The translations under genes and the position numbers were made by a program. Below are positions 15,829 to 25,644 of a stretch of 61,373 bases of DNA, piece after piece (within the stretch, counting starts at the first letter, position 1; each line of letters opens with the position of its first letter). Below the pieces are notes generated by a model. It did no database searches, was not told the DNA's origin, and saw only the letters and a program-made list of their open reading frames with translations. This DNA is from Alphaproteobacteria bacterium (GTDB taxonomy: Bacteria; Pseudomonadota; Alphaproteobacteria; UBA9219): assembly GCA_013286365.1 (NCBI GenBank), contig JABDFY010000009.1:1-61373 (forward strand). The letters run 5' to 3'.

Positions 15829-18450
15829 ATGTCATCCCCCAAAGAAGTTCGCCTTAGAGATTATTCTCCCCCAGACTATTTGATCGATTTCATCGAGCTC
15901 GACATTGATATTCGTGATAATGAGGCGTGCGTGAAATCACGTCTCACCATTCGACGCAACCCGAAAAGCAAAAATAAAAACGCAGTGCTTAAGCTTAACG
16001 GCGAGACCCAACGACTTAATTCCATTTGCCTCAATGGAAAGAGGCTTCAAGGGCTCGATTACAAGTTGGACAAGTCAGGGCTTTGTATCCCAAGCATGCC
16101 CAAGCGTGCCGTTCTTGAATTAGAAACGAGCCATAATCCCTATAAAAACACGGCACTTTGTGGACTTTACGCTTCGGGCCCCATGCTCGTCACGCAATGT
16201 GAAGCGGAGGGATTTAGGCACATTACCTATTATCCCGATCGCCCCGATGTGATGGCAAAGTTTTGTGTCACCATTCATGCAGACAAGAAGAGATTTCCAG
16301 TATTGTTGGCCAACGGAAATCTAATCAGCAAGGGCAAAGAAAACAACGGCCGTCATTGGGTAAAATGGGAAGACCCGCATCCGAAACCGGCATATCTTTT
16401 TGCGCTTGTCGCGGGCAACCTGGAGAAAGTCAGCGACTATTTTAAAACGAGTTCCGGTCGTCGTGTGTTGATCGAAATATATGTTGAGCCCGGCAAGAAG
16501 AAAGACACCGATTTTGCCTTGATAGCGCTGAAAAAAGCTATGCGATGGGATGAACAACGCTATGGCCTCGCCTATGATCTCGATCGTTTCATGATGGTTG
16601 CGACGCCCTTTTTCAACATGGGCGCTATGGAAAACAAGGGGTTGAACATTTTTAACGATGCGTGTGTTCTGGGAAAACCAGAGACCGCAACGGACAGCAC
16701 GATTTCATTTATTGAGCGCGTTGTTGGCCATGAATACTTTCATAATTGGACTGGAGATCGGATTACTTGTCGCGACTGGTTTCAGTTAAGCCTTAAGGAA
16801 GGCCTGACTGTATTCCGAGAGCAGGAATTTTGTGGAGACATGAACTCAGTTGCTGTTGAGCGTCTCGGCAATATCCGGGCTTTGCGCCGCACACAATTTG
16901 CTGAAGACGCTGGCCCTATGGCCCATCCTGTGCGGCCGGACCATTATCAGGCCATTGATAATTTCTACACCGTGACCGTTTATGAAAAGGGTGCTGAAGT
17001 TGTGCGCATGTTACAAACGTTGGTGGGTCGCAAAGGGTTCCGCAAGGGCATGGATTTGTACGTCAAGAGACATGATGGACAGGCTGTAACATGTGAAGAC
17101 TTTGTCAAAGCCATGGCTGACGCTAACAAAATTGACCTCGGGCAATTTTTGCTCTGGTACTCGCAAGCCGGAACCCCGCGGCTCGAAGTTTCAAGCCACT
17201 ATGACGCGAAGCAAAAAACTCTTCATTTGCGCACCAAGCAGTTTTGTCCCGCAACGCCAGGCCAACCCAAGAAAAAAGCCATGCATATACCGTTTGCAGT
17301 AGGCCTTTTGGATAGGCAAGGAAAAGACCTGATTGGAACAAAAGTGCTTTCGATAAAAAAGCCGCAAGAAGTGTTTCGGTTTAATAATATTCATTCCAAG
17401 CCAGTATTATCTCTACTGCGAGATTTCTCGGCCCCCATTCGCCTTGAATATACATTCAAAGATGAAGAGCTTTTGTTCTTACTTGCGTGCGACAAAGATC
17501 CCTTTAATCGCTGGGAGGCAGCACAGAAACTTTACATGAAATATCTGATGTTCATGATATCAGCTAAGGGTAAAATAAATTTACCCAATGGACTTGAGCA
17601 GTTCTTTTACGCTTTGAGACGGCTAATTCATGACCAAAAACTTGATGCTTCATTTAAGGCGATAGCCCTATCGCCGCCGAGCGAAACCGAGCTCGGTCTT
17701 GAGTTACGTATGCAGAAAAAGTTGATCGATCCTGACTTGGTTTTCGCCACGCGCAAATCCTTTATTAAATTGATGGCAGCGACGCTCAACAACGATCTAG
17801 AAAAAATATTTATGTCACTGTGCAATACAAACTCTCGAGCGACAGATGGCATAACAATGGGCAAACGTAGCTTAAAGAACCTTTCTCTCGCTTATCTCGC
17901 GTCTTCTCAAAGCAAGCCCATTCTCAAGCGTGCCTATGAGCAAGCCATTAAAGGTGGCAACATGACAGATCAAGCTGCGGCCCTGGGCATTTTATCTGAT
18001 TGCAACTCACCCTTACGGGATAAGTCATTGGAAGCTTTTGAAAAACGTTGGCGCAAATACCCGGTCATTATGGATAAATGGTTTGCCGTGCAGGCTTCGG
18101 CGCGACAACAGAATGTTCTGGGTGATGTCATGAAGTTGATGAAGCATCCGGCCTTCACAATTAAAAATCCTAATCGCGTATCAGCCCTCATTGGCGCCTT
18201 TGCCGGCAACCCGTCCGGGTTTCATGCAAAAGACGGTTCTGGCTACCAGTTTGTAACCGAAATGATCATGAAAATTGATCCCCTCAATCCACAAAGCGCC
18301 GCAGGCCTTGCCAAAGCCTTCACGCGTTGGCGTGATTATGACCCTAAACGGCAGGCGAAGATGCGCTCGGCCCTGAGCTATCTGGCAGTGCACAAAAACC
18401 TGTCACCTAACTGTCACGAAATTATCGTCAAGAGTTTGAAAGGGAAATAG
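15829..18450 (+). CDS. pepN: Aminopeptidase N (M1 family)
   Basis: About 873 residues, a full-length bacterial PepN. The exopeptidase motif GAMEN is at about 265-269 and the zinc motif HEYFH at 301-305, with the third ligand Glu in LKEGLTVF. The C-terminal helical domain (after about 530) is of PepN type. The enzyme removes N-terminal residues from peptides in the cytoplasm. The start at MSSPKEVRLRDYSPPDY matches where E. coli-type PepN begins; an ATG at 15778 would add 17 residues. It stands alone, with no overlap to its neighbours. Confidence 0.95.
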   Translation: MSSPKEVRLRDYSPPDYLIDFIELDIDIRDNEACVKSRLTIRRNPKSKNKNAVLKLNGETQRLNSICLNGKRLQGLDYKLDKSGLCIPSMPKRAVLELETSHNPYKNTALCGLYASGPMLVTQCEAEGFRHITYYPDRPDVMAKFCVTIHADKKRFPVLLANGNLISKGKENNGRHWVKWEDPHPKPAYLFALVAGNLEKVSDYFKTSSGRRVLIEIYVEPGKKKDTDFALIALKKAMRWDEQRYGLAYDLDRFMMVATPFFNMGAMENKGLNIFNDACVLGKPETATDSTISFIERVVGHEYFHNWTGDRITCRDWFQLSLKEGLTVFREQEFCGDMNSVAVERLGNIRALRRTQFAEDAGPMAHPVRPDHYQAIDNFYTVTVYEKGAEVVRMLQTLVGRKGFRKGMDLYVKRHDGQAVTCEDFVKAMADANKIDLGQFLLWYSQAGTPRLEVSSHYDAKQKTLHLRTKQFCPATPGQPKKKAMHIPFAVGLLDRQGKDLIGTKVLSIKKPQEVFRFNNIHSKPVLSLLRDFSAPIRLEYTFKDEELLFLLACDKDPFNRWEAAQKLYMKYLMFMISAKGKINLPNGLEQFFYALRRLIHDQKLDASFKAIALSPPSETELGLELRMQKKLIDPDLVFATRKSFIKLMAATLNNDLEKIFMSLCNTNSRATDGITMGKRSLKNLSLAYLASSQSKPILKRAYEQAIKGGNMTDQAAALGILSDCNSPLRDKSLEAFEKRWRKYPVIMDKWFAVQASARQQNVLGDVMKLMKHPAFTIKNPNRVSALIGAFAGNPSGFHAKDGSGYQFVTEMIMKIDPLNPQSAAGLAKAFTRWRDYDPKRQAKMRSALSYLAVHKNLSPNCHEIIVKSLKGK

Positions 18451-18532
18451 AAAAACAGAATTATCTTGCTATTCCTGGGTGGTTCAGCAAGGTTATTGCC
18501 CATCCCCGCCCCTCTGTTCAGGATTTTTCCAA

Positions 18533-19150
18533 ATGGCTCGTAGTTTATTGGTTGCTTTGATCAGTTTTGTCTTGTCTTTTTCAGTCGCACAGGCCGCACC
18601 AAATACGCCGCCCGCCCAAGCAACAAACTCAGACACCTCAACAAGCTCAACCGCTCAACCCGACCTGCTCTCGTTCGGTGCTGGCTATTATGATTTTGAC
18701 AAGGGTAAGGACCAGCCAAAAACCAATTCCGCTGATTTCCGACTTGAGTATAGGTGGGGCCTGTCGATATTGCCGCTGGTTTCGAACTATTTCAGCAGTT
18801 GGGACAAGTACATTCAATTTCATCCCTATGTCGGCTTTGAGACGACCTCACGTGGTATGACATATGGATCCGGCGGTTGGGCCATGGACGGCTATATTGG
18901 TCGCCACGGCATTTTTACTTGGAGTGAAGGTGTTGGTTTATATCAAGCAGGTGACAGTCATTCTCTCGGTTCGTTCGTTGAATTTCGTTCCATGGCTGAA
19001 CTTGGCTGGCGCTTCGACAACAATATGCGTATCACCGCCGCCCTCAGTCATATATCGAATGCGGGTTTGACGAAGCATAATAACGGCGCCGAAATTGCTG
19101 GTATGTATCTCCATGTACCCGTGAGCTTGATCGCAGGAACTTTACACTAA
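18533..19150 (+). CDS. pagL: PagL-type lipid A 3-O-deacylase
   Basis: About 205 residues with a signal peptide (MARSLLVALISFVLSFSVAQA) and an outer-membrane beta-barrel of about 160 residues. The PagL catalytic arrangement is intact: His173 and Ser175 in SHISNAG, and Glu187 exactly 14 residues after the His, as in Pseudomonas PagL. The enzyme removes the 3-position acyl chain of lipid A. The reading frame extends 18 codons upstream, but only this start gives a signal peptide. A strong terminator follows directly. Confidence 0.85.
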   Translation: MARSLLVALISFVLSFSVAQAAPNTPPAQATNSDTSTSSTAQPDLLSFGAGYYDFDKGKDQPKTNSADFRLEYRWGLSILPLVSNYFSSWDKYIQFHPYVGFETTSRGMTYGSGGWAMDGYIGRHGIFTWSEGVGLYQAGDSHSLGSFVEFRSMAELGWRFDNNMRITAALSHISNAGLTKHNNGAEIAGMYLHVPVSLIAGTLH

Positions 19151-19176
19151 TTTTCCCAAACCTAATTTGTAAATTT

Positions 19177-19209
19177 GGGGTTGCGCCTGGCAACCCCTTT
19201 TTGCTTTTT
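19177..19209 (+). terminator. Rho-independent terminator after pagL
   Basis: A perfect 8-bp stem, GGGGTTGC with GCAACCCC, and a 5-base loop are followed by TTTTTGCTTTTT. It ends the pagL transcript just before the EamA transporter gene. Confidence 0.9.
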
Positions 19210-19217
19210 AAGACCGC

Positions 19218-20150
19218 ATGGCAAATATTCAGCTCAATAGTCTAATTGTCGAAGACGACACACGTCGCGGCATCGTCTCGATGCTGATAGGTGTGTTTTT
19301 CTTTACACTCATGAGTGTTTGCGCCAAGCACCTGTCTAATCACAATCCTGTACTACAAGTCGTTTTTTTTCGTTGTCTGTTTGCCTTGGTGCCAAGCCTG
19401 ATTATGGTAACGGCCGCTGGCGGAATAAAGACGCTGCGCACCGAACGTTTTGGCGGTCACATTTTTCGCGCCCTCGTTGGCACGGCTTCCATGATCTGCT
19501 TATTTTACGCCTTTCATCTCTTACCGCTGGCTGACGCTGTAGCCATTAACTTTTCAGGACCACTCTTTGTAACGCTCTTTGCTGTTTTAATTCTAAAAGA
19601 ACCGGTTGGTCTGCATCGGTGGACTGCCCTTATTATCGGTTTAGTTGGTGTGTTGATCATGGTGCAGCCCGGCACAAATGGCGCGACACTTATCGGTGGC
19701 GTTGTTGCCTTGAGTAGCGCAGTTTTTAATGGCCTTGCAATGACAGGAGTTCGTTCGCTAGGGCGCACGGAGCCTTCAACGACAACTGTCTTTTATTTTA
19801 CACTCATATCCACACTCCTTACCTTGCCAACGTTGCCATTTGTTTGGCAGCCGCCAGCGTGGCAGGATTTTTTGTTGCTGGGTTTCAATGGCATTTTGGC
19901 GGGTCTTGGACAAATTTTCATGACAAGGGCGTATCAACACGCGCCTGCGGCTATTGTTAGTCCGTTCAATTATTCGGCTGTATTGTGGGCGACGGCCTTT
20001 GGCTATGTTGTTTGGGGTGATGTGCCGGGGCGAAATATATTTTTTGGCGCCGTCATTGTGATCGCAGCTGGGATATACATTGTTTACCGGGAGACCGTCG
20101 TTCTTCGTCGCAAGGCAGAAATTCCAGATCGCGAACCAACAGAGTTTTAA
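19218..20150 (+). CDS. EamA/DMT-family transporter
   Basis: 310 residues with ten predicted membrane helices in two EamA repeats (about 18-150 and 162-295). The segment FFRCLFALVPSL and the repeat ending VGLVGVLIMVQPG are typical of inner-membrane drug/metabolite exporters of the RhaT/YdcZ type. The substrate is unknown. The ATG follows immediately after the pagL terminator, so it needs its own promoter or read-through. Confidence 0.87.
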   Translation: MANIQLNSLIVEDDTRRGIVSMLIGVFFFTLMSVCAKHLSNHNPVLQVVFFRCLFALVPSLIMVTAAGGIKTLRTERFGGHIFRALVGTASMICLFYAFHLLPLADAVAINFSGPLFVTLFAVLILKEPVGLHRWTALIIGLVGVLIMVQPGTNGATLIGGVVALSSAVFNGLAMTGVRSLGRTEPSTTTVFYFTLISTLLTLPTLPFVWQPPAWQDFLLLGFNGILAGLGQIFMTRAYQHAPAAIVSPFNYSAVLWATAFGYVVWGDVPGRNIFFGAVIVIAAGIYIVYRETVVLRRKAEIPDREPTEF

Positions 20151-20167
20151 TTTAAGGTCTTTATCTA

Positions 20168-20181
20168 GGAAATATTTGCCG
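20168..20181 (+). promoter_or_regulatory. Imperfect ftr/FlbD-like site upstream of flgE
   Basis: Read on the minus strand this is CGGCAAATATTTCC, matching the window's recurring GGCAAWWWCTGCC motif with about two significant mismatches. It lies 64 bases upstream of the flgE sigma-54 -24 box, an enhancer-like distance. It is weaker than the sites at flagellin and flgI. Confidence 0.4.
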
Positions 20182-20244
20182 TTTAAACACGTCTCCTTGG
20201 CGATCTCTATCGAAAAAAGACAATTGAATCAAAGTGTTTAGATT

Positions 20245-20260
20245 TGGCATGGGGCTTGCT
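20245..20260 (+). promoter_or_regulatory. Sigma-54 promoter of flgE operon
   Basis: TGGCATGGGGCTTGCT matches the -24/-12 consensus TGGCAC-N5-TTGC with the required GG-N10-GC spacing. Transcription should start near 20270, giving a leader of about 50 bases before flgE. Confidence 0.85.
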
Positions 20261-20319
20261 CATACATCTTCGGATAACTGCGCCTTTTCAATTTATGGCG
20301 CGAACGCAAGAGGTGGATC

Positions 20320-21648
20320 ATGTCACTATTCGCAGCATTAACCGTGGCCGTTAGCGGCCTAGACGCCCAGTCCGCCGCCATTGGCAACATTTCGGACAGT
20401 CTTTCAAACGCACAAACCGTAGGGTTTAAGGCTATCGGCACGAATTTCGAAGCCCTGGTTACGTCGTCTGACGCAGCGGTCAATAACCCAGGCGGTGTAA
20501 CGGCTACACCGCAATACCAAAATGACGTTCAGGGCAATCTGATCCAGTCGCAGTCTTCTACGGCGCTTGCCATCTCAGGCGAAGGTTTTTTTGCTGTTCA
20601 ACCAGCTACCACCAATGCAGACGGTTCTACAAGTTTTAGCGGGCAACAATATTACACACGCCAAGGTGATTTTACCCTCAATAAAGACGGCTATATCGTT
20701 AATAGTTCCGGTTACTTTCTGGATGGCTACAGCATTGATCAAACAACAGGTGCAGTAAACACATCAGAAGCCCAACCTATTCAAATCTCAGCTTTGTTGG
20801 ACAATCCAGTCGAAACCTCAACGGCAACTTACAACGCCAATTTACCATCCAACACAACGAGCACGAGCCCATTTCCTGCGTCTTCGATCGAGGTCTACGA
20901 TGCCCTTGGTAACGCCCATGAAATGTCATTTACCTGGACCAATACAGGTACTAATACGTGGGATCTAAATGTGGACGTAGCCAACGGAAAATCCGCGACT
21001 TCAGATTACACGGCCACAATTCCTTTTACTTTCAACAGCTCAAATCCAGTTGGAACGATCGGAAGTATAACATCCGGCACAGGCTACACACAATCAACGC
21101 CACCCGGATCTGCCACCAATACAACAACGGCGGCGACGGTAAGCTTTAATTTGTCATTCCCAGGTACGACGAGTGCGCAGCCGCTCACCGTTAATTTTGG
21201 TGACTATAATTCAACCAACGGTGTTACCCAGTATTCTGACACCAACGACAGTGTTTCGGTGACATCTTTCAGCCAGAATGGCATTCCGCGCGGGTCATTC
21301 AGCAGTTTATCGATTGATCAAAGTGGTTTCGTGTCGATAAATTATGATAATGGCGCCTCGAAAACCTTTTTCCAGATACCCATTGTTCAGTTTTTTGCCC
21401 AAGACCAGCTGCAACGTGTTACAGGGGGCGCCTATCAGGCAACTGAACAATCTGGAACGGCACGCTATAGTGCTCCGGGAACAGTTGGTGCCGGCACGAT
21501 TGCTGGAAACTCTCTCGAAGAGTCCAATGTTGATATCGCAACCGAATTTACGCAGATGATACAAGCGCAACAGGTTTACTCCGCCAATGCAAAAACAATC
21601 ACAACCGTTGATCAGATGTTGAGCGATCTTCTCAATGTTGCCAGCTGA
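20320..21648 (+). CDS. flgE: Flagellar hook protein FlgE
   Basis: 442 residues. The N-terminus (MSLFAALTVAVSGLDAQSAAIGNISDSLSNAQTVGFK) and C-terminus (SNVDIATEFTQMIQAQQVYSANAKTITTVDQMLSDLLNV) are the paired D0 helices of axial flagellar proteins. The middle carries a FlgE D2-type domain (ASSIEVYDALGNAHEMSFTW). It polymerises into the hook outside the cell. It is the first gene of a unit continuing with flgK and flgL, under a sigma-54 promoter. Confidence 0.96.
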   Translation: MSLFAALTVAVSGLDAQSAAIGNISDSLSNAQTVGFKAIGTNFEALVTSSDAAVNNPGGVTATPQYQNDVQGNLIQSQSSTALAISGEGFFAVQPATTNADGSTSFSGQQYYTRQGDFTLNKDGYIVNSSGYFLDGYSIDQTTGAVNTSEAQPIQISALLDNPVETSTATYNANLPSNTTSTSPFPASSIEVYDALGNAHEMSFTWTNTGTNTWDLNVDVANGKSATSDYTATIPFTFNSSNPVGTIGSITSGTGYTQSTPPGSATNTTTAATVSFNLSFPGTTSAQPLTVNFGDYNSTNGVTQYSDTNDSVSVTSFSQNGIPRGSFSSLSIDQSGFVSINYDNGASKTFFQIPIVQFFAQDQLQRVTGGAYQATEQSGTARYSAPGTVGAGTIAGNSLEESNVDIATEFTQMIQAQQVYSANAKTITTVDQMLSDLLNVAS

Positions 21649-21694
21649 TATTAAGTAAAAGTTGGAGTAAAAAATAGAAAGGTCTGAATAAGTC

Positions 21695-23083
21695 ATGACA
21701 TTGTCATCGGCCTTAGCAGTTTCTTCAACAAGCTTGCAGACAATTTCGACTATGCTGCAGGTAACGGCCAACAATATATCTAATGCACAGACGCCGGGTT
21801 ATACAGAAGAGACTGCGAATATTTCTTCGATCGATCTTGGCGGCGCTGGTGGCGGAAGCGAGATCGTTGGCTATACTGACGCCTCGGATGCCGCTCTCAC
21901 GGCTTCAGTTAATCAGGCAACTTCACAGTCTAGTCTGCTCAGTACTCAAAATAACTATATGCAACAGGTGCAGACTATCTTGGGTTCTTCTGATGCCAAT
22001 GGCGATCCTGCAATTAGTGCGGCCGTCAGTAATTTCCAGTCGGCCTGGACCCAATTTGCTGCAGCACCCAATAGTTCTTCTCAACAAAGCAATCTAATCC
22101 AAGCCGGCAATGCTCTCGCGCAACAGCTCAATACGGCGGCTAATTCTGTAGAATCTCTTAACGTTCAAGTCGAAAATGACACCCAAACAACTGTCAATAC
22201 GCTCAACACGGATTTACAACAGGTTCAGAGCCTTAACCAGCAAATATCTACGGGGCTTGGTGCGGGTCAGAATGTTGGCGAACTTTACAATCAGCGTGAC
22301 GTGTTGGTAAACGATATCTCCGCTATCACCAATGTAAGTGTTTTTCAACGTGGCCAAGGCCAGATCGCACTTTATACATCAGGCGGTACTGTTCTGCTTG
22401 ATGGTGAGGCCTCACAATTCAGTTATGACGGTACCAACATAACAAATTCAGGCGGTAGTAATGTTACGACGCTTTTAAACGGTGGCTCGCTTCAAGCTGA
22501 GGTCGACTTTCGTCTTAACAGCTCACCCGCAGCAGCCAGTACGGACCCGATGACAGAAGTCGTTCGTAAGTTAGACTCGCAGCTAAATGCGATTTCTAGT
22601 GCGTTTACAAATTCGTCGGTTGGTCCCCCGGCGACGTTTGCCTATGCTTACACCGGCGGTTCTGGTACGGTTCCAGCCTTTTTTACCGGCACAGACGCCG
22701 GAAGCTTTGCGGTAAACGCTAGCCTAGTTTCTGACCCAACTTCCGTCAACCAATCAACGGCGAATAATGTCGTAAGCGCCCTTAACGCCAACAGCTTTTC
22801 CTTTACGGCGGATGGCATGCCGCCATTGACCAATGCAAGTTATGCAACGCTTACAAATACAGTGCTGAGCGATTTTCAACAGACGGCTAACACCATCAGT
22901 GCGAGCAGCACTTCAGCAACAGCCCAACAACAACAGTTGTCGACACAATTGTCTAATGAGACCGGTGTCAATACAAACACCGAACTTGTCAATCTTACGG
23001 ATTTCCAAAATGCCTATGCGGCTTCGGCGCACGTTATTAGCGTGATCGATGCCATGTACGCAGCCCTTGAAAACATCACGTGA
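21695..23083 (+). CDS. flgK: Hook-filament junction protein FlgK
   Basis: 462 residues. It has the FlgK N-terminal helix (SLQTISTMLQVTANNISNAQTPGYTEET) and the C-terminal NTELVNLTDFQNAYAASAHVISVIDAMYAALE. The central domain is short, as in several alphaproteobacterial FlgK proteins. It forms the junction between hook and filament with FlgL. It lies 46 bases after flgE and 4 before flgL. Confidence 0.95.
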   Translation: MTLSSALAVSSTSLQTISTMLQVTANNISNAQTPGYTEETANISSIDLGGAGGGSEIVGYTDASDAALTASVNQATSQSSLLSTQNNYMQQVQTILGSSDANGDPAISAAVSNFQSAWTQFAAAPNSSSQQSNLIQAGNALAQQLNTAANSVESLNVQVENDTQTTVNTLNTDLQQVQSLNQQISTGLGAGQNVGELYNQRDVLVNDISAITNVSVFQRGQGQIALYTSGGTVLLDGEASQFSYDGTNITNSGGSNVTTLLNGGSLQAEVDFRLNSSPAAASTDPMTEVVRKLDSQLNAISSAFTNSSVGPPATFAYAYTGGSGTVPAFFTGTDAGSFAVNASLVSDPTSVNQSTANNVVSALNANSFSFTADGMPPLTNASYATLTNTVLSDFQQTANTISASSTSATAQQQQLSTQLSNETGVNTNTELVNLTDFQNAYAASAHVISVIDAMYAALENIT

Positions 23084-23087
23084 AATC

Positions 23088-24071
23088 ATGACCAGCAACA
23101 TCCTTAGCGACCTTGGCGTTCAGCTCTCTACGATCAACAGCCTGCAGACGCAGCAGCAGAATCTGCAGCAGCTTAATGAAGAATTGTCTTCTGGCGTACA
23201 GTATAGCGACTTGACCGACTATTCGCCGACGCAAGCCAGTCAGCTTATGAATTTCAACAATGGCATTACCCAGAGGCAGGGCTATCTTTCGGCCATGAAT
23301 ACAGTCAATGCCAATCTCAGCGTTATGAGTAATTCACTAACCGGTTTGCAAAGCGTCATTCAGCAGGCAATCCAAGCGGTCAATGCAGCACCAACACAGG
23401 CGCAGGCACAAAGTACCGGCACCGAACAGCAGATCCAAGGTATGATGAGCAACTTCAGCTTTTATCTGAACACTCAGTCATCGCCAGGAGATTATGTATT
23501 TAATGGCTCACGCAACAACACGCAGCCGGTCATCAACGATATCTCAACGATTACAGGGACAGGCGCGCCGACTGAGACCATGCCATTTACAGCCGTAACA
23601 TCGCCGAATTTACCAACCTATGATACCGAGTACCCGGCGACAGATGCCAACGCCTACACGCAAAGCTCCGTCGCAATAGATAGCTCGCTAACGTTGACGT
23701 ATGGCGTTTCAAGTGACAACCCAGCATTTCAACAGATGGCACTTGGGTTGCGCTGGGCCTATGCGGCCACCAATGCGCCTGATGAAGCGACCTACCAAAC
23801 CGATATGACAAATGCGCGCACTCTCTTGACCGGTGCAGAGACAGGGGTGCAAGCCTTACAGAGCAGCGTTGCGTCCTCACAAGCGACAGTGACACAGACA
23901 CAAGCTTTGCAAAACCAGGATATCAACGATCTCACCACTCAGATCGACAATATTCAGCAAGTCGATATCAGTTCGGTAGGGGTTAAACTCACACTTCTGC
24001 AGACACAACTTCAAGCCTCTTATTCGGCAACCGCCAAGTTAACGCAGTTAAGCATCTTAAATTATCTTTGA
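23088..24071 (+). CDS. flgL: Hook-filament junction protein FlgL
   Basis: About 327 residues of the flagellin-like family. The N-terminus has the helix QTQQQNLQQLNEELSSGVQYSDLTDYSPTQASQL, and the C-terminal helix matches flagellin. The chosen start lies just past the flgK stop; a frame overlapping flgK is less likely. It forms the second junction ring. The next gene is the degenerate methyltransferase-like protein, 30 bases away. Confidence 0.93.
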   Translation: MTSNILSDLGVQLSTINSLQTQQQNLQQLNEELSSGVQYSDLTDYSPTQASQLMNFNNGITQRQGYLSAMNTVNANLSVMSNSLTGLQSVIQQAIQAVNAAPTQAQAQSTGTEQQIQGMMSNFSFYLNTQSSPGDYVFNGSRNNTQPVINDISTITGTGAPTETMPFTAVTSPNLPTYDTEYPATDANAYTQSSVAIDSSLTLTYGVSSDNPAFQQMALGLRWAYAATNAPDEATYQTDMTNARTLLTGAETGVQALQSSVASSQATVTQTQALQNQDINDLTTQIDNIQQVDISSVGVKLTLLQTQLQASYSATAKLTQLSILNYL

Positions 24072-24101
24072 GTTTTCAACCGCCCATAAAAGGAGCATAG
24101 T

Positions 24102-25634
24102 ATGATGAAATATAACGAAACAACGGCAAGCAGGAGGCTTGGTATGAACCCGGATTTTGACTTCAATCCCATCCAGCTAAGTTATGTCGCCGCGCTGCGC
24201 GGTATTGTCCCACGCCAGCCAGAGGACAAGTTTAACTATGCGGTCCTTAGTTGTCAGGATCCAGATCGCCTCATATGCCTAGCTGCAAGCAATCCAGAAG
24301 GTCGTTTCTGTGGCTTTGTAGAAGATGACGGCGTTGCCAAGCAGGCCCAAAGCTCGGCCAAACAACATGCCGTCAGCAATGTGATGATTGTGAGCACATC
24401 TATGGACACGCTACTGGCAGAAGTTAAAAGCGGAAAGTCTATGCTGCCAAAGTTTGATTACCTCTGTTACGACGAAACGAAAATACCCGGTCCATCGCAA
24501 CATACCCTCGTTGCTGAGTTGGCTGATAATATGTTAAAGCAGGGCGGTCTTTTGGCTTATCGCTACCAGGCCTATAAAGATGACAGTGAAGCCCTGCGCT
24601 TTCTGGTCAGCGAACTAGCGCCAGCTGCAACGCCGGCACAAGCCAAAGAAGTTCTCCAAGATCTTAAGAAGGTCGGTGGAATTTATTTTTCTAGCCATCA
24701 GAAACAATCTGCCGCGTTAGATGCAGCGATCAAGAATGGTACACCAGATCAGTTTTTTACGTCTGTGAATGATCGCGAGTCTAATTCAGTAACTATTGAT
24801 GTTATGGCGGCGCTCCTGCCGCGCGACTTATCTTATGCTGGTGATGCACAAATAGCCGATAACTATCTTGAGATGGTCACGCCAGAGATTGCCCATCAAG
24901 TCTTGATCGGATGCAGCCATCATATCTTGTACGAGCCGATCAAGGATTTTGCCATTGGCCGTACAATGCGTACCGATGTCTGGTGCCGCAAACCTGTGCC
25001 GAAGACAGAAAACATTGCCACGCTGTTTGGTAACTTTACTTATGGAATCACGGCGGCTCGTGAAAAAATTCCGCAAAAACTCTCGGTTAAAGGTAAGGAG
25101 ATTGATTTAAGTACTGATCTCTTCACAAAACTGATCAATCTTATGAGCTTTATGCCTGTGCGTATCGGAGATTTTCTCCAGCACAAAGACGGGAAAGGCT
25201 TTGCGTCCATCGATGTCGTTGGTGCTACGCAAGTTCTCGTTGCTTGTGGTATCGCGAAGCCGATGCGTAGTAGCTATCAAGGTCAGAAAGATGCCACCAT
25301 GTTGCAGCCGCGCCTTGCTGGGGTCTTCAATCAATACTTGGATAAAACAGCTATTACAGGCTCTGAGATTTGGCTGGCCTCGCCGGTTGTTGGCAGCGCC
25401 GTTTCGATACCAGCGCGTGAAGCACTGGTTATGCAGGCGCTTAACCGTGCGGGCATGGCAAACTCCGTGTCAGCATTGTTGCCCGAGCTTGAGCGTTTAG
25501 CGAAAGATCCAAGCATGGCTGCCAAATTTATGGATGTGGCCGAGCCAAACGCGGAGGTTGCCCACCATATGATCGAGGATGTTGTCGTTAAATCGATCAT
25601 GCAGTGGTACGCTTACGGACTTTTGGCGGCTTGA
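24102..25634 (+). CDS. Methyltransferase-like protein with lost SAM-binding loop
   Basis: 510 residues resembling SAM methyltransferases that carry a C-terminal regulatory domain (PF10119-like, roughly 220-510). The N-terminal Rossmann part can be aligned through PIQLSYVAALRG and LICLAASNPEGRF, but the motif I loop that should read GCGxG is SCQDP (residues 50-54): all three glycines are gone. The acidic residue after strand 2 is also not in place. The protein is therefore probably not a working methyltransferase. It lies in the flgE-flgK-flgL unit and next to a TPR-glycosyltransferase, facing flagellin, which suggests a role in flagellin modification or handling. RBS AGGAG precedes the start. 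Confidence 0.7.
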   Translation: MMKYNETTASRRLGMNPDFDFNPIQLSYVAALRGIVPRQPEDKFNYAVLSCQDPDRLICLAASNPEGRFCGFVEDDGVAKQAQSSAKQHAVSNVMIVSTSMDTLLAEVKSGKSMLPKFDYLCYDETKIPGPSQHTLVAELADNMLKQGGLLAYRYQAYKDDSEALRFLVSELAPAATPAQAKEVLQDLKKVGGIYFSSHQKQSAALDAAIKNGTPDQFFTSVNDRESNSVTIDVMAALLPRDLSYAGDAQIADNYLEMVTPEIAHQVLIGCSHHILYEPIKDFAIGRTMRTDVWCRKPVPKTENIATLFGNFTYGITAAREKIPQKLSVKGKEIDLSTDLFTKLINLMSFMPVRIGDFLQHKDGKGFASIDVVGATQVLVACGIAKPMRSSYQGQKDATMLQPRLAGVFNQYLDKTAITGSEIWLASPVVGSAVSIPAREALVMQALNRAGMANSVSALLPELERLAKDPSMAAKFMDVAEPNAEVAHHMIEDVVVKSIMQWYAYGLLAA

Positions 25635-25644
25635 CGATTTTATA

